Position numbers and translations under genes: made by a program
Shown: in pieces, positions 17,268-26,183 of the stretch
Numbering within the stretch: position 1 is the first letter of the stretch
How the letters are laid out: every line of letters begins with the position of its first letter
Notes under the pieces: generated by a model
Databases searched by the model: none
The model's input: only the letters and a program-made list of their open reading frames with translations
Told to the model about the DNA's origin: nothing
Assembly: GCF_900155885.1 (NCBI RefSeq)
Contig: NZ_FTMB01000001.1
Location: 1,426,001-1,490,000 of the forward strand
Source of the DNA: Rhizobium sp. RU20A
GTDB lineage: Bacteria > Pseudomonadota > Alphaproteobacteria > Rhizobiales > Rhizobiaceae
Direction: 5' to 3'
DNA: 64,000 nt

Positions 17268-17720
17268 TCAGTGAAACACCACCGACCGCACGGAGTTGAT
17301 GATCTGCTCCGTCGGCAGGTTGGTGTAATTCTTGTCGATCTCGGCCACCGTCTTTTCGCGCACCTTCGCGCCCATCACGGTGCGCAGCGTGCCGAGCGTC
17401 TGCGGGGCGGCGCAAACCACCAGACCGTCAAACGCACCATCGGCGGCATAGGCATCCAGCTTGGCCGCAAGATCGGCAACGAAGCGCTCCTGCTCGACCT
17501 GAACCGGATCGGACGAATATTCCATCGCCGAGCGGCCGGGGCCGACGGAGGAGTGGCTGCGACCGGGCTTGTCGGCCATGATGTCCTTTGCCTGCTTCGT
17601 CTCGATCTCGAAGACCTCCTGCTCCGGCATGGAACCATTGTCCTTCACGAGATTGACGCCCTTGAGCAACCGGGCGCTGTTGCCATCGGCGGCGAGAATC
17701 CAGGTATTCGTCATGGTCAT
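17268..17720 (-). CDS. Host-attachment family protein (PF10116-like)
   Basis: The 150-residue protein begins TNTWILAADGNSARLL, the typical opening of the 'protein required for attachment to host cells' family, and has VVCAAPQTLGTLR in the centre and a C-terminal VAEIDKNYTNLPTEQI helix. The fold is related to the eRF1/NMD3-like family found in many alphaproteobacteria; the biochemical role is not established. A ribosome site AAAGGACC lies eight bases before the ATG. Its stop touches the end of the palindromic repeat. Confidence 0.87.
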   Translation of the reverse strand: MTMTNTWILAADGNSARLLKGVNLVKDNGSMPEQEVFEIETKQAKDIMADKPGRSHSSVGPGRSAMEYSSDPVQVEQERFVADLAAKLDAYAADGAFDGLVVCAAPQTLGTLRTVMGAKVREKTVAEIDKNYTNLPTEQIINSVRSVVFH

Positions 17721-17811
17721 CAGGTGGTCCTTTCGTCGTTATATCGCGCCCTGCGCGCACACGCGCTCCAAGGCCCGAAGTCCCAACGCCGGTGCCCCCG
17801 CGCGTTTCCAT

Positions 17812-17829
17812 CACGATCACGTGATCGTG
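17812..17829. promoter_or_regulatory. 18-bp perfect palindrome
   Basis: CACGATCACGTGATCGTG is fully self-complementary with no spacer. It lies about 90 bases upstream of the minus-strand host-attachment gene and 150 bases before the plus-strand alkylation-repair gene, the position of a dimeric repressor site in a divergent promoter. The regulator is unknown. Confidence 0.6.
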
Positions 17830-17978
17830 GCGCAGTCGGGTGACCGGCGAAGACCACGGCATCAGAGTGTCCGTGCCATCATCGTCACACGGATCGGAAC
17901 CTGCCAGACCATCGACAAGCTGCCAGCGATGCGGCATGTCACGTCAACCAACCCTTCCGCCTGCTCCCGGGACGATCC

Positions 17979-19082
17979 ATGGCCGAACCGCTGAAGAACC
18001 TCATCGATCCCGCACTGGTCGCGACCATGACCACCGCCCTCACCGCCTCATCGCCCGACTTTGACGCCGCGCGCTTCACGTCCATCGCGCTTGCGGACCT
18101 CGACAGGCTCGAACTGATGCAGCGCGCTCAGCAGGTTCGGGCCGCTCTGGAAGCATCGCTGCCGGCCGACTTCGCCGCTGCTGCCGATAGTCTTGAGAGG
18201 GCGCTGCCATCGGGTGAGCGTCCGGGACTGAAGGGCTGGGCCTTGCTGCCGGTCAACCAGTTCGTGGCGCTGCACGGACTTGATCATTTCGACCGGTCGC
18301 TCGCCCTTTTGAAAGCGCTCACGCCGCATTTCACGGCCGAATTCGGCATTCGCGCATTCATCGCCGCCGACCAGAAGCGCGCGCTCGCCACCATAGCCGG
18401 CTGGGTCGACGATCCCGATCCGCATGTGCGCCGCCTCGCCAGCGAGGGCACCCGCCCGCGCCTGCCCTGGGCCTTGCAGTTGAAGGCGCTGATCGCGGAG
18501 CCACGCCCGATCCTGCCGATCCTCTCCGCGCTCATCGACGATCCCTCCGACTATGTCCGCCGCTCGGTTGCCAACAGCCTGAACGACATCGCCAAGGATC
18601 ATCCGGATGTGGTGGCAGAGGTGGTCGCGACGCACCTGCCGGGTGCCTCGCGCGAAAGACGCCAGTTGCTGCGCCACGCCTGCCGCACGCTGCTGAAGCG
18701 GGGCGAGGCGGCGATCCTTGGCCATTTCGGCTTCGCGCAAACCGAGGCGATCACCGCCACCTTGACGCTCGGCGCCAACCGCGTGCGCTTCGGAGACAGC
18801 CTGCCGCTGACGCTCACCGTCGAAAACCGCGGACCGGTAGCCAGCGAGCTGATGATCGACTACGCCGTGCACCATGTGAAGGCCGATGGGAGCCTGTCTC
18901 CGAAGGTCTTCAAGTGGACCGCAGTCAGCCTTGCGCCCGGCGAGACGCGAAGACTGGAACGTCGCCACGCGCTGCGCCCCATCACCACGCGCCGCTATTA
19001 CCCCGGCCGCCACGCGGTCGATATTCGCGTCAACGGGGCGATCCTTGCTGATGCGGAATTCGACCTGGACATGGACGGCTGA
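17979..19082 (+). CDS. DNA alkylation repair protein, AlkC-like
   Basis: This 367-residue protein is a HEAT-like repeat DNA glycosylase of the AlkC/AlkD superfamily, which removes positively charged alkylated bases such as 3-methyladenine. The helical repeat region covers residues ~60-255; it includes AGWVDDPDPHVRRLASEGTRPRLPW, typical of the family. The C-terminal ~100 residues (LTLTVENRGPVASELMIDYAVHHV) form the Ig-like domain that distinguishes AlkC from AlkD. It appears monocistronic. Confidence 0.9.
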   Translation: MAEPLKNLIDPALVATMTTALTASSPDFDAARFTSIALADLDRLELMQRAQQVRAALEASLPADFAAAADSLERALPSGERPGLKGWALLPVNQFVALHGLDHFDRSLALLKALTPHFTAEFGIRAFIAADQKRALATIAGWVDDPDPHVRRLASEGTRPRLPWALQLKALIAEPRPILPILSALIDDPSDYVRRSVANSLNDIAKDHPDVVAEVVATHLPGASRERRQLLRHACRTLLKRGEAAILGHFGFAQTEAITATLTLGANRVRFGDSLPLTLTVENRGPVASELMIDYAVHHVKADGSLSPKVFKWTAVSLAPGETRRLERRHALRPITTRRYYPGRHAVDIRVNGAILADAEFDLDMDG

Positions 19083-19371
19083 GGCAAAGCTCATTTTGCA
19101 CTGCGGGAAAATCGCTTGACTTTCTCGGCGAAAACACCGACATGCAGGCCAGCGTACCTTCCGGCTGCCGCGTGAGCGCCGTGCAGAGAGACTGTTCTGC
19201 GAGGAAGGCGGGCGCGACATACCTGTTGCCGCACTCCGTGGCCAGCCGCCTGACGCCAACTCAATCAACCCACAAGTTCCCAATCACGCGGGGTTCTTGA
19301 CGCCAGAGACACCGGATCGGCATGCGGCCGCCCCGGGGATTGTGCTTTGGCGCCCCCGAAAGGCAAAGATA
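19083..19371. other. Leader/promoter region of rhlE
   Basis: About 290 bases without a convincing gene. A TTGACT hexamer at 19115-19120 could be a -35 element. In-frame codons extend the helicase frame back to 19297 but lack a ribosome site and family similarity. No other structured element is evident. Confidence 0.45.
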
Positions 19372-20736
19372 TTGACCACGTTCTCCGACCTCGGCCTGTC
19401 GCCGCAACTGCTTTCCATGCTCGCGACCGCCGGTTATGAGACCCCCACCCCCATCCAGGAAAAGGCGATCCCGATCGTGCTCGAAGGCCGTGACGTGATC
19501 GGCCTCGCCCAGACCGGCACCGGCAAGACGGCCGCCTTCGGCCTGCCGATGATCCAGAACCTGACGGCCGAAAACCGCCGCGCCGATCCGCGCAACGTGC
19601 GCGCCCTCGTGCTGGCCCCGACCCGCGAACTCGTCAACCAGATCGCCGCGAACCTGAAGACCTTCGTCGCCAAGTCGCCGATCCGCATCACCACGGTCGT
19701 CGGCGGCGTCTCCATCAACCGCCAGATCGAAACGCTGGCCCGCGGCACCGACATTCTCGTCGCCACGCCCGGCCGCCTGCTCGACCTCATCAACCGCAAG
19801 GCCGTGACGCTGACAACCGCGCGCTTCCTCGTGCTCGATGAAGCCGACCAGATGCTCGACCTTGGCTTCATCCACGACCTGCGCAAGATCTCCAAGCTCG
19901 TGCCGAAAAAGCGCCAGACGCTGCTCTTCTCCGCCACCATGCCGAAGGCGATCGCGGAACTGGCCGGCGACTACCTGACCGACCCGCTGCGCGTCGAAGT
20001 CACCCCGCCCGGCAAGGCTGCCGACAAGGTCGAGCAGTATGTGCACTTCGTGGCCGGCAAGGAGCAGAAGACCGACATCCTGCGCAAGACGCTGGCCGAC
20101 AATCCGGATGGCCGCTCCATCGTCTTCTCGCGCACCAAGCATGGCGCCGAGAAGCTGTCGAAGCACCTCGAAACCATCGGCTTCAAGGTCGCCTCCATCC
20201 ATGGCAACAAGAGCCAGGGCCAGCGCGAGCGTGCGCTTGCCGGCTTCAAGGACGGCACGATCAAGGTGCTGGTCGCCACCGACGTTGCCGCCCGTGGCAT
20301 CGATATCCCGGCCGTCACCCACGTCTTCAACTACGACCTGCCGGAAGTGCCGGACGCCTATGTGCACCGCATCGGTCGCACGGCCCGCGCCGGCCGCGAC
20401 GGCATCGCCATCGCCTTCTGCGCGCCGGATGAAGTGCGCCTGCTGCGCGACATCGAAAAGCTGATGAAGATCGAGATCGCCGTTGCCAGCGGCGAGCCGC
20501 CGGTCCGCACCCAGGGCGCCCCGGCCGGCCAGCAGCCGAAGCGCAAGCAGAGCCAGCACCGCAAGGGCCAGGGCCCGGCCGCCCAGGCCGCCCACGAAAA
20601 CGCCCAGGCCAAGCGCAACCGCCGCAACAACCGCCCGGCCCGCCCGAGCGGCGGCCAGAACAATGGCGGCAATGCCGGCCAGAACGCCGGCGGCCAGAAC
20701 CGCGGCAACGGCCAGCGCCGCCGCGAAACCGCGTAA
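19372..20736 (+). CDS. rhlE: DEAD-box RNA helicase (RhlE type)
   Basis: The 454-residue protein carries the complete DEAD-box core: Q motif (GYETPTPIQ), motif I AQTGTGKTAAF, Ia PTRELVNQ, Ib TPGRLLD, II VLDEADQM, III SAT, and in the second domain ARGIDIP and HRIGRTARAGR. It unwinds RNA in ribosome assembly or mRNA decay. The C-terminal ~85 residues are a low-complexity basic tail rich in Gln, Asn, Arg and Gly, of the type that binds RNA. The start is taken as TTG 19372, after an AAAGGC, because homologues begin at TTFSDLGLS. Confidence 0.93.
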   Translation: MTTFSDLGLSPQLLSMLATAGYETPTPIQEKAIPIVLEGRDVIGLAQTGTGKTAAFGLPMIQNLTAENRRADPRNVRALVLAPTRELVNQIAANLKTFVAKSPIRITTVVGGVSINRQIETLARGTDILVATPGRLLDLINRKAVTLTTARFLVLDEADQMLDLGFIHDLRKISKLVPKKRQTLLFSATMPKAIAELAGDYLTDPLRVEVTPPGKAADKVEQYVHFVAGKEQKTDILRKTLADNPDGRSIVFSRTKHGAEKLSKHLETIGFKVASIHGNKSQGQRERALAGFKDGTIKVLVATDVAARGIDIPAVTHVFNYDLPEVPDAYVHRIGRTARAGRDGIAIAFCAPDEVRLLRDIEKLMKIEIAVASGEPPVRTQGAPAGQQPKRKQSQHRKGQGPAAQAAHENAQAKRNRRNNRPARPSGGQNNGGNAGQNAGGQNRGNGQRRRETA

Positions 20737-20775
20737 CGCGCCACAGGGCTCCGCTTGAGCCCCTGCAAAATGAAG

Positions 20776-20814
20776 AAGACCGGCGCAGCCCCCAAAGGCC
20801 GCGCCGGTCTTTTC
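20776..20814. terminator. Bidirectional rho-independent terminator
   Basis: AAGACCGGCGC and GCGCCGGTCTT pair as an 11-bp stem with a 14-base loop, followed by TTTT on the plus strand and preceded by As that serve as T-run on the minus strand. It lies between the converging rhlE and EamA genes. Confidence 0.85.
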
Positions 20815-20835
20815 ACGTCAGGGCCACGATCGCCG

Positions 20836-21747
20836 TCATTCCGCCGGCGTCACCTCGACCGGCTGCGCCTTGGCCTTGCGGTTCGTCAGCCAGACACCGG
20901 TGACGGCGATCACCGTGCCCAGAATCATCGGGCCCGTCAGCGCCTCACCGAAGACGATGGCCGCCTGCACGGCGGCAAGCGGGGGGACCAGATAAATGAG
21001 GGAGGCTGCCCGCGAGACCTGGCCGCGCCGGATGAGATAGAGCAGCAACCCCACAGCCCCCATCGACAGAACCACGACCGACCAGAACAGGATGAAGACC
21101 AGCGGCCAGCCGAACACAAGCCGGTGTTCGGGCTCGAAGACCAGCGCCAGCGGCAGCGTCACCATCAGGGCTCCGACATATTGGAGGGTGGCGACGGCGC
21201 GCAGATCCCCATGCGGAAGAAACTTCTTCTGGTAGAGCGTTCCAAGCGTGACCGAGGCCATGCCGAGGACGTTCACTCCCACCGCAACGAGGCTGATCGG
21301 CGTCACGCCGGGGTCGATGGCGAGCACGCGGGGCAGCACGGCGATCGAAATGCCGACAAAACCGAGGAAAATACCGAGGACCTGCAACCGGCTGACCCGC
21401 TCGCCGATCATCAGCGGCGCGGCCGCCACCGTCATCAGCGGCTGCAGCCCGGCAATGATGCCGGACAGGGCCGCCGGCACGCCATGGCGCACCGCCCACC
21501 AGACGCCGGCAAGGTAAAGGCCGTGCAGGAAGACGCCGGTGACCAGCGCATGCACGATATCGCGCGGCCGCCGGAGCCAGGACGCGCCAGCGAAGCCAAC
21601 AATGGCCGCAAAGGCTACGGCCGTCAGGAAATTGCGCAGGGCCAGCAGGGTGAAGGGATCGGCATAGGGTCCCACATATTTTGCCAGCACCCAGCCGCTC
21701 GACCACAACAGCACGAAAATGGCCGGCGCCAGCCTGTCGAGCGTCAT
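20836..21747 (-). CDS. EamA/DMT-family transporter
   Basis: The 303-residue protein has ten predicted hydrophobic segments arranged as two EamA repeats: an N-terminal one starting FVLLWSSGWVLAKYV and a C-terminal one ending in the LGTVIAVTGVWLTNRKAKA helix and a charged tail. Proteins of this superfamily export metabolites or amino acids. The substrate cannot be deduced from the sequence or neighbours. Confidence 0.9.
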   Translation of the reverse strand: MTLDRLAPAIFVLLWSSGWVLAKYVGPYADPFTLLALRNFLTAVAFAAIVGFAGASWLRRPRDIVHALVTGVFLHGLYLAGVWWAVRHGVPAALSGIIAGLQPLMTVAAAPLMIGERVSRLQVLGIFLGFVGISIAVLPRVLAIDPGVTPISLVAVGVNVLGMASVTLGTLYQKKFLPHGDLRAVATLQYVGALMVTLPLALVFEPEHRLVFGWPLVFILFWSVVVLSMGAVGLLLYLIRRGQVSRAASLIYLVPPLAAVQAAIVFGEALTGPMILGTVIAVTGVWLTNRKAKAQPVEVTPAE

Positions 21748-22143
21748 GCAAGGCCCCTGTCGTCACGCGCGTTCGTCATGGTCTCACGCCTTTCCGTTGG
21801 CGTGTGGGTAGGCCGCACCGGCGCGGGGGTCAAAGCAATTTTCTTGATGGCAACGATCAAGCAGCCGGTTGCCGGCAATACGCACGAGCGATGCCCTAAA
21901 AAGCGGCCGACCGCCCAAGTTTAAAGCAGGTCCTGGCCTTTCAGGCCGGATAAAATCCGCAAGGCCCGGGCGACATCATAAGTTGCGAAGAGACCTTGCA
22001 AAATCAAACGGCAGAAGCACCTATTTAAGGCATAAAAAGACGGTCTTCGCTCCTGCAAAATTCCTGCGCGCGAATTGTGCATGCTTCTTGCATTGTGAAT
22101 TTCGTTGTACTCAAATGCTTAAAAATGAATGGGGACCGCTGCT
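21748..22143. other. Promoter region between EamA gene and ATP-grasp operon
   Basis: A 396-base gap between divergent genes, more AT-rich in its right half (21960-22130). It contains a short stem GGCCT-ttc-AGGCC near 21934-21946. No small gene, tRNA or repeat could be supported. It must contain promoters in both directions. Confidence 0.45.
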
Positions 22144-23553
22144 TTGGCATTCGATGAAATGATGAACGCGGACGACACGCCGCGACAACCGTACCAGACC
22201 TACTATGACTGGTATGCAAGCCAGGACCGGTCCCGGTTAATCTCCAAGTCCAAGGATGCCGAGAACATCTTTCGCAAGACCGGCATCACCTTCGCCGTTT
22301 ACGGCCACGCCGATTCCTCTGAAAAGCTCATCCCCTTCGACCTCATCCCGCGCATCATTTCCGGCCGCGAATGGCGCAAGCTGGCGCAGGGCATCGAACA
22401 GCGCGTCATCGCCCTCAACGCCTTCCTCGACGACATCTACCACAAGCAGGAAATCATCCGCGCCGGTCGCATTCCCCGCGAACTCATCGAGAGAAACGTT
22501 GCCTTCCTGCCGCAGATGATCGGCTTCCGCCCGCCGGGCGGTGTCTACACCCACATCGTCGGTACCGATATCGTGCGCACCGGCGAGGACCAGTTCTACG
22601 TTCTCGAGGACAATGCCCGCACGCCCTCCGGCGTCTCCTACATGCTGGAGAACCGCGAGACGATGATGCAGATGTTCCCCGAGCTCTTCCACGAGAACCG
22701 TGTGCGCCCCGTGGAAAACTACCCCTACCTGCTGCGCCAGAGCCTTGCCTCGCTCGCCCCGCCCGGCTGCAAGGGCAAGCCCCGCGTTGCCGTCCTCACC
22801 CCCGGCATCTACAACTCCGCCTTCTACGAACACGCCTTCCTCGCCGACATGATGGGCGTGGAACTGGTGGAGGGTTCCGACCTCAAGGTCATGGACGGCA
22901 AGGTGAAGATGCGCACGACGCGCGGCTACGAGGCAATCGACGTGCTCTACCGCCGCGTCGACGACGACTACCTCGATCCGCTGACCTTCAAGCCGGAATC
23001 CTGTCTCGGCGTTCCCGGCATCATGGACGTCTACCGCGCCGGCAACATCACGATTGCCAATGCGCCCGGCACCGGCATTTCCGACGACAAGGCGATCTAT
23101 TCCTACATGCCGGAGATCGTCGAGTTCTACACTGGCCGCAAGCCGCTGCTGGAAAATGTGCCCACCTGGCGCTGCTCCGAGCCGGACAGCCTGAAATACG
23201 TGCTTGAAAACCTCGCCGACCTCGTCGTCAAGGAAGTCCACGGGTCCGGCGGCTACGGCATGCTGGTCGGCCCGACGGCGACGAAGAAGGAGCGCCAGCT
23301 CTTCGCCGAAAAGCTTGCCGCCAAGCCCAACAACTACATTGCGCAGCCGACGCTGTCGCTCTCCACCGTCCCGATCCTCGTCAACAAGGGCATCGCGCCC
23401 CGCCACGTGGATCTGCGACCCTATGTGCTTGTCTCCGACAAGGTGCAGATCATTCCCGGCGGGCTCACCCGCGTGGCGTTGAAGGCGGGCTCGCTCGTCG
23501 TCAATTCCAGCCAGGGTGGCGGCACCAAGGACACATGGGTTCTGGAGGACTGA
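22144..23553 (+). CDS. Circularly permuted ATP-grasp protein
   Basis: This ~469-residue protein belongs to the circularly permuted ATP-grasp family (former DUF404/DUF407), predicted peptide or amide-bond ligases. Recognisable parts are GREWRKLAQGIEQRVIALNAFL near 85, VLEDNARTPSGVSYMLENR near 150, VLYRRVDDDYLDPL near 270 and KEVHGSGGYGML near 375. The TTG at 22144 has GGGGA eight bases upstream; ATG 22129 is five codons earlier but has no ribosome site. It is followed after three bases by the alpha-E gene and then a transglutaminase-like gene, a conserved trio proposed to make or modify a peptide; the product is not known. Confidence 0.92.
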   Translation: MAFDEMMNADDTPRQPYQTYYDWYASQDRSRLISKSKDAENIFRKTGITFAVYGHADSSEKLIPFDLIPRIISGREWRKLAQGIEQRVIALNAFLDDIYHKQEIIRAGRIPRELIERNVAFLPQMIGFRPPGGVYTHIVGTDIVRTGEDQFYVLEDNARTPSGVSYMLENRETMMQMFPELFHENRVRPVENYPYLLRQSLASLAPPGCKGKPRVAVLTPGIYNSAFYEHAFLADMMGVELVEGSDLKVMDGKVKMRTTRGYEAIDVLYRRVDDDYLDPLTFKPESCLGVPGIMDVYRAGNITIANAPGTGISDDKAIYSYMPEIVEFYTGRKPLLENVPTWRCSEPDSLKYVLENLADLVVKEVHGSGGYGMLVGPTATKKERQLFAEKLAAKPNNYIAQPTLSLSTVPILVNKGIAPRHVDLRPYVLVSDKVQIIPGGLTRVALKAGSLVVNSSQGGGTKDTWVLED

Positions 23554-23556
23554 TCG

Positions 23557-24498
23557 ATGCTCGGAAGAACGGCCAACGGCCTTTACTGGATGTTCCGCTA
23601 TATCGAGCGGGCCGAAAACACCGCCCGCCTCGTCGATGCCGGCCTGCGCATGTCGCTGACCCGCTCGCAAGGGGTGGAGGACGACTGGGACGGCGTGCTG
23701 CAGAGCGCCGACGTGCGCGCCCTCTATAACGAGACGCATGAGACGCTGACGAGCCAGGACGCGGTCGATTTCCTGCTGCGCGAACGCGCCAACCCCTCCA
23801 GCGTCATGTCCTCGATCGAGGCGGCCCGCAACAATGCCCGCATGGTGCGCACGGCCTTGACCCGCGAAACCTGGGAAGCCGTCAATGAATGCTGGATCGA
23901 GCTGAAGGCGCTGCTCGCCAAGCGCGTCAAGCCCACCGACCTTCCCGGCGTGATCGATACGATCAAGCGCCGCGCCGGTCTGATCCGCGGCGCCTTTCAC
24001 GGTACCATGCTCCGCAACGAGCTCTACAACTTCTCCCGCATCGGCACCTTTATCGAACGCGCCGACAACACCGCTCGCATTCTCGACGTGAAATATTACG
24101 TCCTGCTGCCGGCGGTGACGCAGGTCGGCTCCTCCATGGACAATGTGCAGTGGGAATCGATCCTGCGCTCCGTCTCGGCCCATCGCTCCTACGGATGGGT
24201 CTATGACGCCGAACTGAAGCCCGCCAACATTGCTGACTTCCTGATCCTCAACGGCCGCCAGCCCCGCTCGCTGGCCTACAGCTACGAGAAGATCGTCAGC
24301 AATCTCAACTATCTCGGGCTGGAATACGGCGAAAAGCTCGCGGCACACCGCACGGCGGAAGATACGCTCGCTTCGCTCACCACCGGCTCCATTGCCGACA
24401 TCATGAATGGCGGCCTTCACGAGTTCATCGAGGATTTCGTCTCCAGCAACAACCGGCTGGGGCAGGAAATCGCCGATGGCTATCGGTTCTACCAGTAA
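23557..24498 (+). CDS. Alpha-E domain protein
   Basis: The 313-residue protein is entirely an alpha-E domain: LGRTANGLYWMFRYIERAENTARLVDAG at the start and a second similar helix (FSRIGTFIERADNTARILDV) near residue 165. It is a helical protein found almost only beside circularly permuted ATP-grasp genes, where it is thought to act as a partner in an ATP-dependent ligation. It starts three bases after the ATP-grasp stop and is followed 12 bases later by the transglutaminase-like gene. Confidence 0.92.
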   Translation: MLGRTANGLYWMFRYIERAENTARLVDAGLRMSLTRSQGVEDDWDGVLQSADVRALYNETHETLTSQDAVDFLLRERANPSSVMSSIEAARNNARMVRTALTRETWEAVNECWIELKALLAKRVKPTDLPGVIDTIKRRAGLIRGAFHGTMLRNELYNFSRIGTFIERADNTARILDVKYYVLLPAVTQVGSSMDNVQWESILRSVSAHRSYGWVYDAELKPANIADFLILNGRQPRSLAYSYEKIVSNLNYLGLEYGEKLAAHRTAEDTLASLTTGSIADIMNGGLHEFIEDFVSSNNRLGQEIADGYRFYQ

Positions 24499-24510
24499 GA
24501 CGGAGGCGGT

Positions 24511-25335
24511 ATGCGACTGTCCATCCATCACCGCACCGAGTATCGCTATGACGAGCCGGTGCAGTTCGCCCTCCAGCGCCTGCGCCTGACGCCCGTCACC
24601 GGGCCCGGCCAGACCGTCGTGGAATGGACCGTCCAGGTGGACGGCGCCACGGTGGAGGTGAGCTACGCCGACCAGTTTCTCAACCAGGTGCATCTGGTGA
24701 GCGTGGCCGGCGGGCGCGACTCGATTATCGTCACCGCCGTCGGCGAGATCGAAACGGAAGACCGCGCCGGCGTTTTCGGTCCTCACACCGCCCATACCCC
24801 GCTCTGGCTCTTCCTGCGCGAGACGCCGCTGACCAAGCCCGGCAAGCTGGTGCGCGAGATTGCCCGCAGTTCCACCGGCGAAAGCGATCTGGCGCGCATG
24901 CATGCGCTGATGGAACTGATCAACACCACCGTGTCCTACACGCCCGGCGCCACCGACAGCTTGACGACCGCCGAACAGGCGCTGGAAGCCAAGGCGGGCG
25001 TGTGCCAGGACCACGCCCACATCTTCATCGCCGCCGCCCGCACCCTCTCGCTCCCGGCACGCTACATCTCCGGTTACCTGCTGATGGACGAGGTCGAGCA
25101 GCAGACGGCGACCCACGCCTGGGCCGAAGTCTTCCTCACCGGCCTCGGCTGGGTCGGCTTTGATGCTGCCAACAAGATCTGCCCGGACGCGCGCTACGTG
25201 CGCATTGCCACCGGCCTCGACTACACCGACGCCGCCCCCATCTCCGGCCTCGTCAACGGCGCGGTCAACGAGACGCTGGATGTCACGCTGACGGTCCAAG
25301 AGGGCGGTCAGAGCCAGAGCCAGTCGCAGGGTTGA
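24511..25335 (+). CDS. Transglutaminase-like cysteine protease family protein
   Basis: The 274-residue protein has a bacterial transglutaminase-like N-terminal domain (MRLSIHHRTEYRYDEPV) followed by the catalytic core: Cys165 in AGVCQDHAH, His202 in THAWAEV and Asp218 in GFDAAN. It lacks a signal peptide, so it acts in the cytoplasm. It is the last gene of the ATP-grasp/alpha-E operon and is predicted to cleave or transfer a peptide or amide made by the first two proteins. The Gln/Ser tail (QSQSQSQG) is low-complexity. Confidence 0.92.
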   Translation: MRLSIHHRTEYRYDEPVQFALQRLRLTPVTGPGQTVVEWTVQVDGATVEVSYADQFLNQVHLVSVAGGRDSIIVTAVGEIETEDRAGVFGPHTAHTPLWLFLRETPLTKPGKLVREIARSSTGESDLARMHALMELINTTVSYTPGATDSLTTAEQALEAKAGVCQDHAHIFIAAARTLSLPARYISGYLLMDEVEQQTATHAWAEVFLTGLGWVGFDAANKICPDARYVRIATGLDYTDAAPISGLVNGAVNETLDVTLTVQEGGQSQSQSQG

Positions 25336-25412
25336 GTGGATGAGGCCGGGTTGCGGCACCCCGCTCCCCGGTCTGACTGACCTTGGTTTTCCGAAGCAGA
25401 AGCAGTCGATCG

Positions 25413-25826
25413 TCAGCTCTCAGCGTCGATGGTTTCAACGTGTCCCAAATGCGAATAGGCAAGGATCGCCCTATCGGCGGTCATAAGCGGGCATCGGAGA
25501 GTGCGGGCCGTGGCGACGATCATGCGATCAGCCGGATCCGGGTGAAAGGAGCCTGGAAGGCGCACGCTCTCAATCGCAATGCGCGCATCCAGTGGCACAA
25601 GACGCAAACTTGGAAGTGCGATAACGCGCTCGAACCATCGATCAATCGCTTCATCAAGCAGCAGCCTGCCGTTTTCGACGAGCATGGCTATTTCCCATAG
25701 GCTGATCGCAGCGAGGAGCACGGATCCGGCATCCGTGCTGTCTTCCAGTCGGCGGAGAGCGGTCCGACCAAGGCGCGGATTTCCCTCGACCGCCCAAACA
25801 AGCACGTGCGTATCGACGATGATCAC
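25413..25826 (-). CDS. VapC-type PIN-domain toxin
   Basis: A 137-residue PIN-domain ribonuclease. Acidic residues expected at the metal site are Asp5 (IIVDTHVLVW), Glu45 (SLWEIAML), Asp100 (DPADRMIVATA) and Asp118 (MTADRAI), all present. Together with the antitoxin immediately upstream, whose stop overlaps this start (ATGA at 25823), it forms a type II toxin-antitoxin pair; toxins of this family cut tRNA or rRNA when free. Confidence 0.92.
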   Translation of the reverse strand: MIIVDTHVLVWAVEGNPRLGRTALRRLEDSTDAGSVLLAAISLWEIAMLVENGRLLLDEAIDRWFERVIALPSLRLVPLDARIAIESVRLPGSFHPDPADRMIVATARTLRCPLMTADRAILAYSHLGHVETIDAES

Positions 25827-26065
25827 CGGGCGGCGTCCCAGTCACCGTCCGCGACCGGTGAAAAGGGATCATCAAAGCGCAGCACGGTCCCCCGCAGAGC
25901 ACCGACGATCGAAGGGCTCGGCTGCGACGGCGGCAAGGGAGTGAGAGCCGCAACGGCCTTGCCACGTTTGGTGACAATCACCGGCTCGCGCGTCTCGGCG
26001 ACCTCGTCAATCAGCGACAGGCACTTTGCCTTGAACTCTGCCGCACCAATGACCTTCCCTGACAT
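25823..26065 (-). CDS. Phd/VapB-family antitoxin
   Basis: The 80-residue protein has the Phd/YefM fold: VIGAAEFKAKCLSLIDEV, then ETREPVIVTKRGKAVAAL, and a variable C-terminus ending FSPVADGDWDAAR that would wrap the toxin. The start at 26065 has AGGAG eight bases upstream; the ATG two codons earlier is too close to it. It should autoregulate the vapBC promoter just upstream. Confidence 0.9.
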   Translation of the reverse strand: MSGKVIGAAEFKAKCLSLIDEVAETREPVIVTKRGKAVAALTPLPPSQPSPSIVGALRGTVLRFDDPFSPVADGDWDAAR

Positions 26066-26183
26066 GACCATATCTCCTGACCACATCGAATGTAGTCTGC
26101 CCCCTCTCCTCAAGCAACACTCCCAAACGCAAAAGGGCGACGCTCGCGCGCCGCCCCTTGTCGATCCCGTCGGATGCAACTGT

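Noticed and set aside
22237-25359. A minus-strand open frame of more than 1000 codons antisense to the ATP-grasp, alpha-E and transglutaminase genes
   Set aside because: It is a GC-rich shadow frame: no domain motif is seen, composition is typical of an antisense frame, and the plus strand holds three clear families with intact catalytic residues.
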